Below, in pieces: positions 22,849-35,081 of a stretch of DNA of 64,000 nucleotides. The notes under the pieces were generated by a model that worked only from the letters and a program-made list of their open reading frames with translations, ran no database searches and was not told where the DNA came from. The DNA lies in contig NC_092861.1 in assembly GCF_032062135.1 (NCBI RefSeq), positions 144,456,628 to 144,520,627 on the forward strand. The letters are read 5' to 3'. Positions within the stretch are counted from its first letter, which is position 1; every line of letters begins with the position of its first letter. The DNA is from Pyxicephalus adspersus. Taxonomy: Eukaryota > Chordata > Amphibia > Anura > Pyxicephalidae. A program made the translations under genes and the position numbers.

Positions 22849-23074
22849 GGCCCTGATATATTGAAGCTCCCCAAGGCTGGAGACGATACACTTTCATCAG
22901 TGAAGCTGATCCAGTGATCCAGCAAACCTGAAATGGATCTGGTCAGGAAATGAAAATATTAGACAAATAGCTAATGACTTTTGGGAAATCTGTTCCAGGT
23001 TTGCTGGATCACCCAGCTTCACTGATGAAAGTGTATCCTGCCCAGCCTTGGAAAGCTTTAATGAATCAGGCCCC
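22849..23074. mobile_element. Palindromic MITE family 1, copy e
   Basis: GGCCCTGATATATTGAAGCT to TTAATGAATCAGGCC. Both arms carry GATACACTTTCATCAGTGAA or its complement. The left arm has a small local duplication, GATCCAGTGATCCAGC. Confidence 0.9.
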
Positions 23075-23103
23075 CAAAAAAATATATTCACCACCTCTTA
23101 TCT

Positions 23104-23365
23104 CAGCCTTTGTTAACATTAATACCATGAGAGAACCCTTGAAATAATTTTCAGGTCTTAAGGAACCCCTTCTATTTATACTAAATCCACAGCTCACACA
23201 GCATGGTGGTCAGTTGGAAGAATGCCTCTTACATTGCCGCCCATTGGGAAGAATGTCTCCCTTACAGATAGCAAAAAAGATTATTGATGTCACTTAAACT
23301 GACCTGAAAGTCAAAAATTGCACCTCTAGCAAACTTTGGAGAAACCCTGGATTGAGAAACACCAC
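23104..23365. mobile_element. hAT-like non-autonomous element, reversed copy
   Basis: Opens with CAGCCTTTGTTAACAT and closes GGATTGAGAAACACCA, the inverted form of CAGTGTTTCTCAACC. Interior words (GAGAACCCTTGAAATAA, TTTTCAGGTCTTAAGG, GCCCATTGGGAAGAATG) match the other copies in reverse. Possible 8-bp flanks TCTTATCT and CCTAATCT agree at 6 of 8 positions. Confidence 0.75.
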
Positions 23366-23589
23366 CTAATCTTATGAGGTAGAGATGAGAAGGTGGTGTT
23401 CTGTAGTCCAAAACCAGAATAATAAATCCAATCATTTAAGTTTGCTTCAAGATTTGCATTCAGTAACATTGAAGTTTTTGTTTGTTCCCTTGCACAAAGT
23501 AAAAAAAAAAGCACTTGCATATTTTTAGTCTTTTGACAACCCTACATTTTCTGCAATTAGTAAATTACCTTTTCCTTTTATGTTTTTTG

Positions 23590-23950
23590 GAATAACCTTT
23601 AAAACACCTTATAGAAGGACAGACAAAGGTCATCTGTCCCACCAGGCTCCTTTGTTCTTTGTCAAAAAGTGGACGCAGCTAATGAGGTTTGTTTGTTGCA
23701 GCACAAATTTCCCGACACAGATAGAGATCCTTTCAATGGAAACAAATTTGTTCGGCTTTACCTGGTAACTTAGCGATTAATAATAGCCCTGAGATGCAGG
23801 TCAGAGGGGTCACTTTACCAGCCTGCCGGCGACGTCTGCAAGGCACAGCTCGTTCAGATATACCATCAATGTAACTGCAAATTAGAGAATAAAACTGAAT
23901 ATTTTGTGCATCTTTTAGATCTGGACCATTTTTACAGCATGTCATTTATT
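23590..23950. promoter_or_regulatory. Candidate conserved noncoding element
   Basis: Unique sequence with SOX-like words (CCTTTGTTCTTTGTC near 23648), TTAGCGATTAATAATAG near 23770 and GAGGTCAG-type half-sites near 23800. No repeat or coding signal. Confidence 0.22.
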
Positions 23951-24621
23951 GAAACAATTAAAATGTACTCAGAGAACAAGTCATATTTCCATGGCCTATT
24001 TACACAGTTGAAAGAGAGCCCAATCAGTTATTATTATGAATATTATATCTTAAAGCATATCTAACCACAAGAACTGCTGTTATTGAACATTTTCAATGGT
24101 ATATTTTATAGACCAAAATATTTTAAATAGGAGAAGTTCTTTGTTGGGATATGCATACACTTTAAAAAGTCTATTCAAATATTTGGTGGATAACTAGTAT
24201 TGTCTATGCAGCCTTTACCAAATGGAACACACATTCTAAACTGTATTTTAACCGAGCACGCTTGAATATGAAATATTTACTTTTGCATTCTTATTAGACT
24301 TTATGCACTTTTCTCCCCATAGGAGCTGGGGAACAGAGCTGGGAGACTACCTGAAGTCCATAGGCAGACCAGACCACTGGTATGCCCAGACCACAGGTTG
24401 TCTGGTATAGTAGACTGGCTGCCAATGTTTCTGCCATTAAATGGTAAAATAACGGACCTTTGTCAACACAGACGCAGATTTAAACATTATTATGTTTAAT
24501 TTCTACATGCTTCCCCATAAAAAATTTCACTCAGAGGCGGAGAAAGTGCACCACACTCTACAAGTGTGTCTGTAGTCACATACTTCTGTGAGACACGTTT
24601 GGGCACACATATTCCCCTACA

Positions 24622-24836
24622 GGGGGTCTGAATAATAAAAGCTCTCAGGCGCTAGAGAGAACACTCTTTTAAGAAAAAATCAGTGTTATAGCACAAACGT
24701 AAAAATATTCTCTAAATCTCATGTTATATGTGTTCACATATGTTAAATACTGGAGAACAGCCACTCTACATTTTTTGGAGAACACAGCGTCTTTGTTAAG
24801 AGTGTATCCTCTCTCCACTCGGGGAGAGTTATAATT
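24622..24836. mobile_element. Divergent palindromic MITE related to family 1
   Basis: Left end GTCTGAATAATAAAAGCTCT then GAACACTCTTTT; right end GTTAAGAGTGTATCCTCTCT then GGGGAGAGTTATAA. The arms pair, and the TATCCTCTC/GAGAG.AACACT words echo family 1, but the inner half is different. Probably a third subfamily. Confidence 0.55.
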
Positions 24837-26389
24837 GTCTCTGGGCACGTGGTGTCTGAGTGCACATGTTTTTTTCTGTAAAATCACGTGTGACTCACAG
24901 TCTTTTGTGGTATATTTTTGAGCCCCCTCTCTGGGCCAAACTGTTTTATCAATGGCCCTTATTTTGGTTTCAGGGGGTCACGTTTGGTTTTCAGAGGTCT
25001 CCGTTTGGTTTCCATTGTCTTCTTTTGTTTAAGGTGTCAATTGTCCATTCATCTCTTTGGAGGTATTCATGGGCAATTTATCTTTTTATACAGTGGTTAC
25101 CACCACACTCCGGAAAAAAAAAAATTTTTAGGCCCCTACTAACCTTTTTCCTTCCTTTTCCCCCACTTATACTGCTAAAACAGCTAATTAAATCAATTGT
25201 TGTATTAAACAACGGAGAAATGAAAACAAAAATTTGAGCCTTCACATGCTATATGAAGAAAATGTAAAAGGACTTATAAGTCCGTGAGAAAACACGAACT
25301 ACGCTTGGCTGGATGAAACTTCATTCAGAGAAACAATCTATCCTACCGGACATTGTTACCCCATTATCACTTCCAGTAAGCCAACACTGACAGCATACTT
25401 CCATCTCCAAAATAAAGATGTATAATTCTAAATGCACTGTAGCTCTTGGGAACATTTTTTTACCAGTTGAATTCTGTCCCATGCTTGTACATCCTACCAC
25501 CCTCTAAAGTCTATGGACACTTTTAGAGTAAAGAGATTCACTGGAATTAGGAAAAAATTAGTATGAGTATAGTAATCTTTAAGGAGAAAGAGAGATTGAT
25601 AATGGGTTCTTCCCATATAATTTTAGGTTTGTTTTAGGCTACTCCAATTTACTTCAATTTGGTACAGCAAGTACAAAGTCATATTACAACATGAAGCTTG
25701 AGCATTGTAGATTCCAAACAAGTACATGCATCTATAGCTAGATAGTAGGCAATAATTGATGTAAAATAATAATCATGGACAAACCATTTGTTATAGCATT
25801 GCGGTCGTCATGAATAGGTAGTATCGCCTCAATCCCGACACATTTCGGGATTCTTTAGTGACTTTTAATTTCGGTAACTGATCACTTGGTCACGATGATA
25901 TGAGAATAGTTTTGAGGAAGACAGGCACTACTTTTTGCATGTGAACTTGTATCTGAGAATTCCCAATCTCCAAAGTGCTGCTATAATATTTATTCCTAAG
26001 GGGAATGTAGGGTTGTAAAAGAAATGTTCACTTGGTTTTTTTTGCAGGTGTTTGAATAAGAGAATAGTATACCCCTATGTTTTTGGACTTGCTATACGGT
26101 AGGTATACTTAAGAAAAGTACCTTCTGTTTGATGATGGCAGTATTGTACTTCCTCACTGGGGTCTGCTTGTTTAGCTGTACCTGTTCAGTGTGGACCTTG
26201 AATTAAGATATTCTTCTTCTCCCACTTTTGTTTATATTCAGCACTTCCATCATAGATCTGTTTAATGGTGAATTACAGAGCAAGAGATCACAGAAGGTGA
26301 CAACATTAAACACACGCTTTGCAAAGCATAATATAACTAATCTCACTGAAGGGCAAATAATTCAACAGAATCTCTTCTCGGCAGAGGGC

Positions 26390-26640
26390 GAGTGACTACT
26401 GTACACCCGCAGTGCGTAACTCATGGTAAAGACCTGGCCATCGGGTATTAACACTTAATTAAATCTATACGCATCAGTGGGCGAAGTTCCAGTGTTTCAA
26501 GCAAAGGTTAATTAGACTAGCTGTTTCTGAGGAACAAATCTGAGGGATGTTAATTGACCCAAGCTCTGCCGCACATTCTGCCCCATAGCAAGATGTGTGT
26601 TCCCTGTGAATTCTCATTGGCTGGCAGAAAGCAAGCGGCT
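26390..26640. promoter_or_regulatory. Candidate conserved noncoding element
   Basis: Unique sequence with ACACTTAATTAAATC near 26452, GGTTAATTAGACTAGC near 26506 and GTTAATTGACCC near 26549, plus CATTGGCTGG near 26616 (CCAAT-box type). The dense TAAT words are homeodomain-like. No repeats or frames. Confidence 0.28.
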
Positions 26641-26848
26641 TCTAACTACCAATTTTTATTACAACTACTATTGTTGATTTTACAAGGCTGAAAAAAAAAG
26701 CCATTGTTCTATCAGACAGCTCCAAATGCTTGTCAACAAGGGGAATGGCAAATGTCTGCGAGAGCAGCCAAGGATACGCCAGATGGCAGACTAGCCTGTT
26801 AGAGCTGTTATGGTAACAGACATGGAAGCGCATAATATTGGAGCTGGA

Positions 26849-27181
26849 CCTAAAAGTGGAGCTAAACCCTCGATACTTACCTATCCCCATTCCATCTCTA
26901 TCTCTCTTCTTCTTTTCTTCCTGGAGAGATCTTCAGCTTTTTCTATTGGCTGTGCCAGGATAACTCAAACTTTAATCATTCTCAGTATGCGCAGTAGAAG
27001 TCAAGATTGCTAGGTTTCCCTGGCAGCCAACGCTGAATTGCGCATGCGCAGCTCAGCTAAATTTGACATCTGGGTGGCGATCAGGCAAGTAATTGCAGAA
27101 GGACATTTCCTGTCCATTTCTGCAATAAATAACTGTCTTATGGTGGATGCTTCAAAGTAGGATTTTAGTTCCACTTTAAGG
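26849..27181. repeat. Interspersed repeat family C, copy with both ends
   Basis: The left end AAAAGTGGAGCTAAACCCTC and right end TTTTAGTTCCACTTTAAG form an inverted pair of about 15 bp, so this may be a DNA transposon. Inside are GAATTGCGCATGCGCAGCTC, AGCTAAATTTGACA and an inverted pair ATTGCAGAAGGACA / TGTCCATTTCTGCAAT (27092-27126). Confidence 0.65.
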
Positions 27182-27470
27182 CTAATTTCAGACCTGTGGT
27201 TGACCAAAGCAGTCTGCAGCAGGCTCAACTACTCTCCCAATCACTCCGATTCAGTTAAACCACTTTGTGCAGGTGGATGCAGTGGCAGTGCAGTAGTGGT
27301 TGCTGAACACAACATGTTTCTTCTAACCACCCTTAAGCAGCCAACCGGTTTCCATTGACTTGAATGCAACTACCTTCAACCGCAGAACGAAGTGGTTGCA
27401 GTTGCTTCCTTATGTACATAAACTTCCCTAAAACACTGAACTGCACCAAACTTCAACCTCACATCTAAAA
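27178..27470. mobile_element. Palindromic MITE family 3, copy b
   Basis: Left end AAGGCTAATTTCAGACCTG; the reverse complement of the right end is AGGCCTCTTTTAGATGTG. Together with GGTTGA they match at about 18 of 25 positions. The interior has further paired GTGGTTGCAG / CTGCAACCAC-type words. It abuts family C directly. Confidence 0.6.
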
Positions 27471-28388
27471 GAGGCCTAAATGAACTTTTCATAATAGAAA
27501 TACAAAGCATCAATGGTCTCTATTTGGTGCCTTTTTAACCAAAACACCATTGTTTTTCATGCATGCAGTCACGTTTTAATGCGCGCTGTTGTTCTTGGTC
27601 AGTGATTGACTAAGTTTTATAGGAAAGACAAGGAAAGAATGACACCTTCAAAAACAAGTTGGATATTTTAACCTCTATAATTCTGTTCTGACTGATTCCT
27701 TTTTTAGAGAATCTCACACAAAGTAAAACTGGTGATGCACTGCCTACATGTTAACAAAGGATTTGAACCTAGATGACTGAGGTTTTTATTTTTTTTTGAG
27801 GTTGTGTAGGTGTGTAAATGTATTCAATTTTTATATCCCCACTCCCACAACCAACCAATTCTGCAAAGTATGGATATATATACTAACTTGATGGATTTAT
27901 AGACACTAGAGGTCTTTAGCTTCAAACCTTTGCAGAGGACCTTTTGCAAGGTGGAACATTAGATCTATGTACACATGTATGCATATTTTTTAACCAAATT
28001 GGTGTAGACTTTATTTTGTTCTGACTAACTGGTAGGTATGCTGGGGATCTTTTTGTATTGTATTCTTTTGTGAATTGCATTGCCCAAGTGCACCTTATTT
28101 ATGCCTTGTAAAAAATAATGTTGTTTGATGTTTTATTTCGGCAAAGGGATGGCTCATGGCATCATGCCTGATAAATTTGGGTTTCAGTCAAAATATGAAG
28201 CAAGCTGCGTCTGTTCTTAATTCATTGTCATAGATTGACAAATAGATACATACATCATTTCAAATATAAACTATTTTAAACAACTGTCTTAAATCCATTA
28301 TAGTTACTGATTTATTCAAATATTTCCTCTTGGAAAATTAAAATACTTTTATAAGCTGTTCTACCTACTGGGTCAAATGAGGCAAATT

Positions 28389-28599
28389 GGATCTCATTTA
28401 ATAAAGCTCTCCAAGACTGGCGTAGATAGACTAATATAGGAAAACCTGGGTGATGCAGTAAACCTGGTAAAGATTTCTTAAACATCTTTTATTAGTTGGC
28501 AATTCTGGACCAGATCCATGTCAGTTTTTCTGGATCACCCAGGTTCTCCTATGATAGTCTTACTTCTCTAGTCTTGGAGAGCTTTAATAAATCAGGCCC
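28389..28599. mobile_element. MITE family 1, variant subfamily, full copy
   Basis: Left arm AATAAAGCTCTCCAAGACTG then GATAGACTAATATAGGAAAA; right arm CACCCAGGTTCTCCTATGAT then GGAGAGCTTTAATAAATC. It shares the AGACTA.TATAGGA arm with 58038-58256 and differs from the main subfamily over about 25 bp of each arm. Confidence 0.85.
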
Positions 28600-28740
28600 T
28601 TTTTAGGCCATCATTACCTCTTTTTAGCCAGTTTTCGTTATCAGTGACGCCACCCTGTCATTAGTCCAAGGCAGGTTCAAGCTGCCAGCCACTGTAACAA
28701 GTTTTGTATTTTATGCATGAAACTTATTGTTGTGAAATCA

Positions 28741-29279
28741 ATTTTACATAGTTAGGTTGAAAAAAGACATAAGTCCATCAAGTTCAACCCCTAGGGAAAT
28801 AAACATTTCCCATATATAAAATCCTATGGTCATAATTGATACAGAGGAAGGCAAAAAACAAAACAAAAAAACCCTGGGACGATATGCTCCAGTGGGGTCA
28901 ACATTCTCTGTTATCTTTACTTTAAAACGTTCATACCCAGTTATATTTTGTGGTTCTACAAGTCATCAAGCTTTTTCTTAAAGCAATCTATGAAAATTCC
29001 TGAAAATACTTCCTAAGGGAGTCTATTCCACATTTTCAGTGCCTAAACTTCTCTAGAGAGTTCTCTATATGTACCATTTATATATTTATACAGGGTGATC
29101 ATATCCCCCATTCAGTTCAGCTAATCTCTCCTCATAGCTGAGCTCCTCCATTCCTTTTATTAGTTTAGTTTCCTTCTCTGCACTCTCTCCAATTCCACAA
29201 TGTCCTTTTTGTGAACTGGTGCCCAAAACTGGACGGCATATTCCAGATGTGGTCTGACCAATGCTTTGTACAGGGGCAA
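28741..29279 (-). mobile_element. CR1/L2-clade LINE 3' fragment
   Basis: A minus-strand 3' end of the family represented at 287-1150. The extreme 3' end has the reverse complement of TTGAAAAAAGACATAAGTCC, a terminus common to vertebrate L2/CR1-type copies. The inner end at 29213-29279 matches 361-427. It stops at the tandem duplication about 300 bp before the SPATA17 exon. Confidence 0.82.
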
Positions 29280-29442
29280 GAAAGTGGTTAAAATAAAAGA
29301 CAAATGTATATTTTGAATGCTGTTGTCTCAGGTATTATTCCTATACATCTGACCAATGCTTTGTACAGGGGCAAGAAAGTGGTTAAAATAAAAGACAAAT
29401 GTATATTTTGAATGCTGTTGTCTCAGGTATTATTCCTATACA
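29253..29442. repeat. Exact 95-bp tandem duplication
   Basis: Two head-to-tail copies of a 95-bp unit (29253-29347 and 29348-29442) that I read as identical. Each begins TCTGACCAATGCTTTG in the LINE end and runs into intron sequence ending ATTCCTATACA. Identity implies a recent event or an assembly artefact. The second copy ends 150 bp before the exon. Confidence 0.95.
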
Positions 29443-29592
29443 CTTACCAGAATAAAATATATATTGCTGAGGGCTTTTTACAGTGCCCTTCACTGAAATC
29501 ACCCAAACTCAAAAGTTTTGAGGGGTGTCCACATGCTTCCGCTCATTACTTTGCTCCATTTGCTGATTATGAGCTTTTTTGTTTTTTTGCAG

Positions 29593-29716
29593 AAAAGAAC
29601 TGGAGGAATATGCCACCATGAGAGAGAAGGAAAAATTAAAGCAAGATTTAGAAAAGGAAGAACGCAGAAAGAACTATGAAGCCAGGAAGATGCATTACCT
29701 CCTCAGTACAGAGCAG
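29593..29716 (+). CDS. SPATA17: SPATA17 exon (charged helix)
   Basis: 124-nt exon following TTTTTTTGCAG. Its first base completes the split AGA codon from the previous exon. The frame reads RKELEEYATMREKEK, then a run rich in K, E and R, and ends ARKMHYLLSTEQ in phase 0 before the donor GAGCAG|GTTAGT. The very high charge and heptad-like spacing suggest a long single helix or coiled coil following the IQ motif, consistent with the family. ARKMHYLLST is a conserved family block. It contains no cysteine and no membrane segment. Confidence 0.94.
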
Positions 29717-30396
29717 GTTAGTATACAATACAAATCCCTGACAGCTCAAGGAAGCCTCAGGGAGCCGCACACTGACAGAGACAAAAGAGCCAGCTGAATA
29801 GGACATGACGACTTGAAAAGATATCACAAAAACACAACTTCTACTTCAATTAGGGAGTTTTCTATGTGTGAGGTCAGATAGCATGACTGCTCAGTAACAG
29901 CGCTGAAACACAAGCGTCCGTGTCAGCACTTTCATCTAAAAGCGAAAAGGAAAACAGAAATGTTAGACAGCCGCAACTAATTTCCATCGGCTTGTTGTCT
30001 TGTTGTCTTTACTGGGATTTTATTATTAGGGGGGCTTCTGCTAAGCGTTATTTACATCTAATCCATGGAGAGTGGAGGCTAAATTTTACACCTGTTTTGA
30101 TTTTTTGTTTTTTGGAGTGATAGTCTCATATTTTAGTCTTCTGGACCAACTAGGGAAAGTGTTAGATCAGGTCAATAGATACCAGTATAAAATAAAGTAA
30201 TAATACAGTCAAAAAAGCAACCAATCGGAATTCATTTGTTAAAGATAAGGTTTAGTCTGGTGCTTTACTTGCCAGGGTGCTGTGAATTGATTCCTGAAAA
30301 CATCACAACATTCTGCCTCAGTACTATAAATAGTATTCTAATATACAAGCAGTTGGCTTGAGCCTTGGTGGTGTCATGCAAATATCTGCCTTGATG

Positions 30397-30656
30397 CAGT
30401 TTTTCTCAAATAGGGTTCCTGGAGATTGTTAGGGCCATAATTTGTGCCCCACAGGTTAACTAACACCAATGATCCTTTTGGCTATCTGTAAGGGTGACAT
30501 TCTTCTCAATGGCCAGCAATGTAAGAGACATTCTTCCTACTGACCACCACACTAATGTACTGTGATCTGTGAATAGAGTAATTATAAAATAGGTTCCCTG
30601 AAGACCTGAAAGTTTTTTCAAGGCTTTCCCCATATTAAAAAGATCGAGGAAGACTG
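30397..30656. mobile_element. hAT-like non-autonomous element
   Basis: Opens CAGTTTTTCTCAAATAGGGT and closes AAAAAGATCGAGGAAGACTG, the inverted end. The interior words are in the same order as 43062-43316. The 5' flank CCTTGATG and 3' flank CCTTGCCT agree at 5 of 8 positions, so the target duplication has decayed. Confidence 0.82.
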
Positions 30657-33018
30657 CCTTGCCTTAGCAATAGTTATTCAAAAAGTGTCAGCATTCCTAG
30701 ACATACATCATTTGCATGCCGACTGCCCTAGCAAATGCCCACATGTGATGCTGAGCTTCTGTGGTAGAAGCTGAAGTCAATTGAGCCAGGTAAAGTTCAA
30801 TGAGGTGAGCCAGGAACATTCAGGCTGAGAAGAAAAGTAAAAGGTGTTGCTGGATGTCCTGGAAATAAGGCGGGCTCCCCCTGAATTTCTACAGCTTTAA
30901 CGCACGCTGGAAGAAACTTACAGTGTTCAGTGAAATAACTGATTTCTGTACAGGAGAGAAGCCTTTAGAGCTGTGTACTGAAGGGAAGATTTATTGGATC
31001 CCAACCCAGTAAATACAAATTTTGAAAGGTCACAATACTCTGCACTGCTTTCCTGTATCCTGTATTACTCCAGTAGCTCCCAAGGTCAGCAGGGCTTGAT
31101 GTGCATTTGTAAAGTAGACACCACAGTGCTTCATACATGTGTATGCATGGTATGGCCAAATCAGAGCCTAATTCTGTTTTCCCGATTATTAACCAATTAC
31201 ATTAAAACCAACTTGCATTTAAAATGAGACCCAAAGACCTAGCCTCCCTTTAACATTAAAACGTGAAATTTTACCTAATTTTGAATACTAAAACCTAAAT
31301 TCCAACCCAAGCTCATGCCTTCCTCTCTTTAATTGTCTCTAACCTTCCTTGGCATTGGGCAGTTCCTTGTAGAATAGTGGCACCTCTCGCTGCATTCTGG
31401 CTGAGAATCCTTGGCTGGCAGTGGAACTTTGATGCCCTTAGCTCACAGGAAGACATTCCTATCCTTCTTTGCTTTATTCACAAACATTTTCTCTGGAATT
31501 GGGCTTTAAAATTAAGCCCCAACCTAACAAGTAAACACTTATTCCAATCAGTAAAATCCCCCTAGCTGATTCTTAATGCTTAACCTTTTCTCTAATCATA
31601 ATTTAACCCTTGACTGTATTCCCATCTTATCTGGGGCGAATTCTAATATTATCATCCTAAAATGTACTGGCACTGACAATATAAATGTTTAGATGTTGTA
31701 GTGCCTCCTGTTAGCTGGTAAAGTTAGTTTATGATGGATTTTGAGTAGTACACCTTAAGGACAATTATTTATTTTGCTTTTTACATCTTTTAGTGTCATC
31801 AGTATTGCTTGTTTAGCAGCATATGTTTGTTGAAGGTTTGCACATAATTAATTATGCTAATGTGCCGCTGTCAATATGTACTTCATGGGAATGATATACC
31901 TGACACTCTGTTCCCATTTTATACATCCCATGGCAATTCAGTACTGTACAAATTAACAACTTCCATTGTTCGGGTAAATGAAGACAGCCTGTGGGCCAGA
32001 TGCCATCTTCCTTTGCTTTACTTTAGGTCTGAGAATTAAAAAAGCACTCCAGTCAAGAAGCAGAATTCAGATGTAAACTTGCAAAGTGTTTCCTACAAAT
32101 CCTAGGGCCTTTACCAGTCTCATTAAATCTCCTTTATTCATAATGAGTCCTTGTAATTGGGGACAGTACAGTAGCTGCACAAAGGAGAATTGTACAATTC
32201 CCTGGAGGAGAAAGACATGCATGAAAACAGGAGCTCAGTTCTGGATTCTGCTCAGAGCAAATCTGTCAATTCCTTTGATGGGTTTATTGTTCACAGCAGT
32301 TACTGTACTGACCACTAAGTAGGTAGATGTAGGGTTTCATCATCAACACGAGGAACATTCTTTCACTTCAGAAATGAAGAATATCATGCATTAAAAAACA
32401 CATCCCAGTATTACACATCCCAATGTTCTCTATTTCTAATGAGAATTTTTCCACTATTCCACCTCTAGCCAGGTCAATAGGCATGGGCATATCTACAATT
32501 TATGCATATTGTGAAGTTGCACAAGGGCCTTTTCATTTATTATGGGTTTGGTTTGTGCTGGGCCCACTGTAACATAGGCCCGGCACTGCTAAGGTAAACA
32601 GATGAGTAATAGAAGACATACTTAATCGTGCTCAAATAATTTTCCTGGTTTGTAATATGCCAGGGGGTTCCTCGACCTACTGGATCTGAAACGTTTAGAG
32701 TACTTGCACCATTTTTTCTTGACATCATCTGTACTGGAAGTAAATAGAGAATTCAGTATTTCACATATGCTACTCTTATTATCTATTTTTTTAATCCATC
32801 TACACACAGTAAATAAGAATTTTCAATTGGGCAGTTAATTAGGGAAGGAGGGTGTGCAGATATTTTTCTTTGACTTTTTTGACCTCTGTTAAGGGAGCTT
32901 TCGTGTACACCAGCTTGGCTTGCAAGTTCTCACTCAATTGTAGAATATCCAGTAATCTTCATTCAAAAGCTAATCCTCTTATGTGTAACAAGTGGTGTGA
33001 CACCCTGTAAGTATTTTA

Positions 33019-33241
33019 GGCCTGATTTATTAAAGCTCTCCAAGGCTGGAGAGGATACACTTTCAGCAGTGAAGTTGGGTGATTCAGCTAACCTGGAACA
33101 GATTTCTTCAAAGTCATTTACAATTTGTTAGCAAAAGATTTGAATCTTAGAGCAGATGCATTCCAGGTTTGCTGGATCACCCAGTTTCACTGAAGAAAGT
33201 GTATCTTCTCCAGCCTTGGAGAGTTTTAATAAATCAGGCCC
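33019..33241. mobile_element. Palindromic MITE family 1, copy f
   Basis: A nearly full-length palindrome from GGCCTGATTTATTAAAGCTC to GTTTTAATAAATCAGGCCC. Centre GTTAGCAAAAGATTTGAATC. Close to the inferred consensus. Confidence 0.93.
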
Positions 33242-34280
33242 ATTGTCTTTTACCCTTAACAGGACACCCAACATGACAGAGGAAGACCTCTGTTGCACCA
33301 TTACTTGACTTCCATCCTTCTCAACTTTTGTATAATTTGCAAATCAGCATCTACGAATGCTCACCTGTCCAGCAATCCTCCACAACTCCTTCCTCAATCT
33401 TCACCCCATGAAATAGTTTTCAGGCCTGGCAGCCAATGTTAGCCATGTATACTGTCTTATGGCGGACAGAATGATGTCAATACTCCCTCTTGGCCCCGGC
33501 TACAATTCCAGTTGGCACCTGGTATTTGGTGGCCGCTGTAATAAAGGAAAAAGACAGAGTGGGGGGCATATGAGAATTGTAAAGTGATCCAGAAGTGGGC
33601 TTTTCACAGACATTGGGCCTGATTTAAAAGGCTATTCTATTTTACAGATTTTTAAGGATCTTTCTAATGCAAACTACAATCTTATTGTTGTATAGCTTTT
33701 TAAACTCATTCTGCCTCTGCTGTATAGTAATATGTTTAAGATTTCTTGCTCATTTTCTAATTGAGACATGCCTATATGCTGGGAGGTCTAAATCCATATG
33801 CTGCAGGTAATAATTAAAGCCTGAGACACCAAGAATGAATACTTCAAACAGTAAATCACTTCTTTACTATAGGTTATTGTTTTAACCAAGCTAAAACATT
33901 TCTCAAATCTGTAAATAATGTTGTCTGCTCCACCTACTGGCTCACACCACACATAAGATATTTGCAATGTGTGGAGAAATAAATGTATGCGGCATGGAAA
34001 AACTGTTTATATTTTCAGAGATCAGCTTATGGTGTGATTTCTTCATCATCAAAATTAAACGAGTGCATAAAGGATGTATAATTAAAAATTACATCTGCAT
34101 AATACATGCAACATTCATTAGGTTCATAATTAGATAGGTTAATATTTACTCCAATCTGAAAGAATACTACAGACATAAGAAAAACATGCGAGCTGTTAAA
34201 CAATTAAGTAATTGCTTATAATTGCAGTCATACTGTGCATGCACATGTGTATAAATACACATAAAAACACACACACATAA

Positions 34281-34281
34281 A

Positions 34282-34323
<42 letters not shown>

Positions 34324-34344
34324 ATATATATATATATATATATA
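34281..34344. repeat. Compound (AT)n microsatellite
   Basis: An AT run interrupted once by GT and once by TTT, about 60 bp, preceded by a short AC run. Symmetric and able to form a cruciform. Confidence 0.96.
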
Positions 34345-34707
34345 CAGACATAAATGTTCAATAATAACTAAATACAACCAATAATAAAAAATATTAAAAA
34401 TCAAAAATAACTTAAATAGCAAAATGTTAAAAGATAAAATATTTAAAATTATTTATTATTCTATTTTTAGATGTACTTACACACTTCCATCTTCTACTTC
34501 CATCTACTTCTATAAATAAATATATCTCTTTATTGGTAATTACATTCAGCTTGTATTATTTTATTTTTTCATCTTTTCTGTGTGTACAATGATTATAAGG
34601 AAAAAGGATCACCATGATGGCTCAGAAATTAGAATGTTGTTTCTTAAATGACTATAATTGTGCAGGTCTACATGCAAAAGATTATAGTTGTTAGCAGAAG
34701 AAACATT

Positions 34708-34928
34708 GGGCCTGATTTATTAAAGCTCCCCATGGCTGGAGAGGATACACTTTCATCAGTAAAGCTGGGTAATCCAAACCTGGAATGGATCCAGTGCAGG
34801 ATTCAAAACATTTGCTAGCAAATAGCAAAAAACATTGAAGAAGTTCATTCCAGGTTTGCTGGATCACTCAGCTTCACTGATAAAAGTGTATCCTCTCCAG
34901 TCTTGGCAAGCTTTAATAAATCAGGCCC
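34708..34928. mobile_element. Palindromic MITE family 1, copy g
   Basis: GGGCCTGATTTATTAAAGCT to GCTTTAATAAATCAGGCCC. Nearly full length, with the left arm lacking GCA before AACCTGGAATGG. The flanks are ATT and ATA, a possible mutated 3-bp duplication. Confidence 0.93.
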
Positions 34929-35081
34929 ATAGTGAGAATTTGGATTTAATACTAACAAATTTGTGTGTCATGTAAGCGTGTTCATGTAAGTCTAATAACA
35001 CATCTGCTCTTTCATTGGCCAACAATTCACCCTGTGGTCTGCTATGACACAGAAAATGGTTTCAAAGTTTTGTCAAAAACT

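Larger units (their letters stand above)
12810..29592 (+). other. SPATA17: SPATA17 intron A (16.8 kb)
   Basis: A GT-AG intron in phase 2. It contains MITE family 1 copies, two interspersed CpG-richer repeats (families C and D), a SINE, a piggyBac-like element, hAT-like copies and an L2/CR1 LINE 3' fragment next to its 3' end. No further coding exon was recognised. In 12810-13670, 14270-15040, 16770-18100, 24000-24620, 24840-26380 and 27480-28380 I recognise nothing beyond AT-rich unique sequence. Confidence 0.9.

Noticed and set aside
34167..34422. Y/I-rich minus-strand frames
   Set aside because: Produced by the AT dinucleotide microsatellite.
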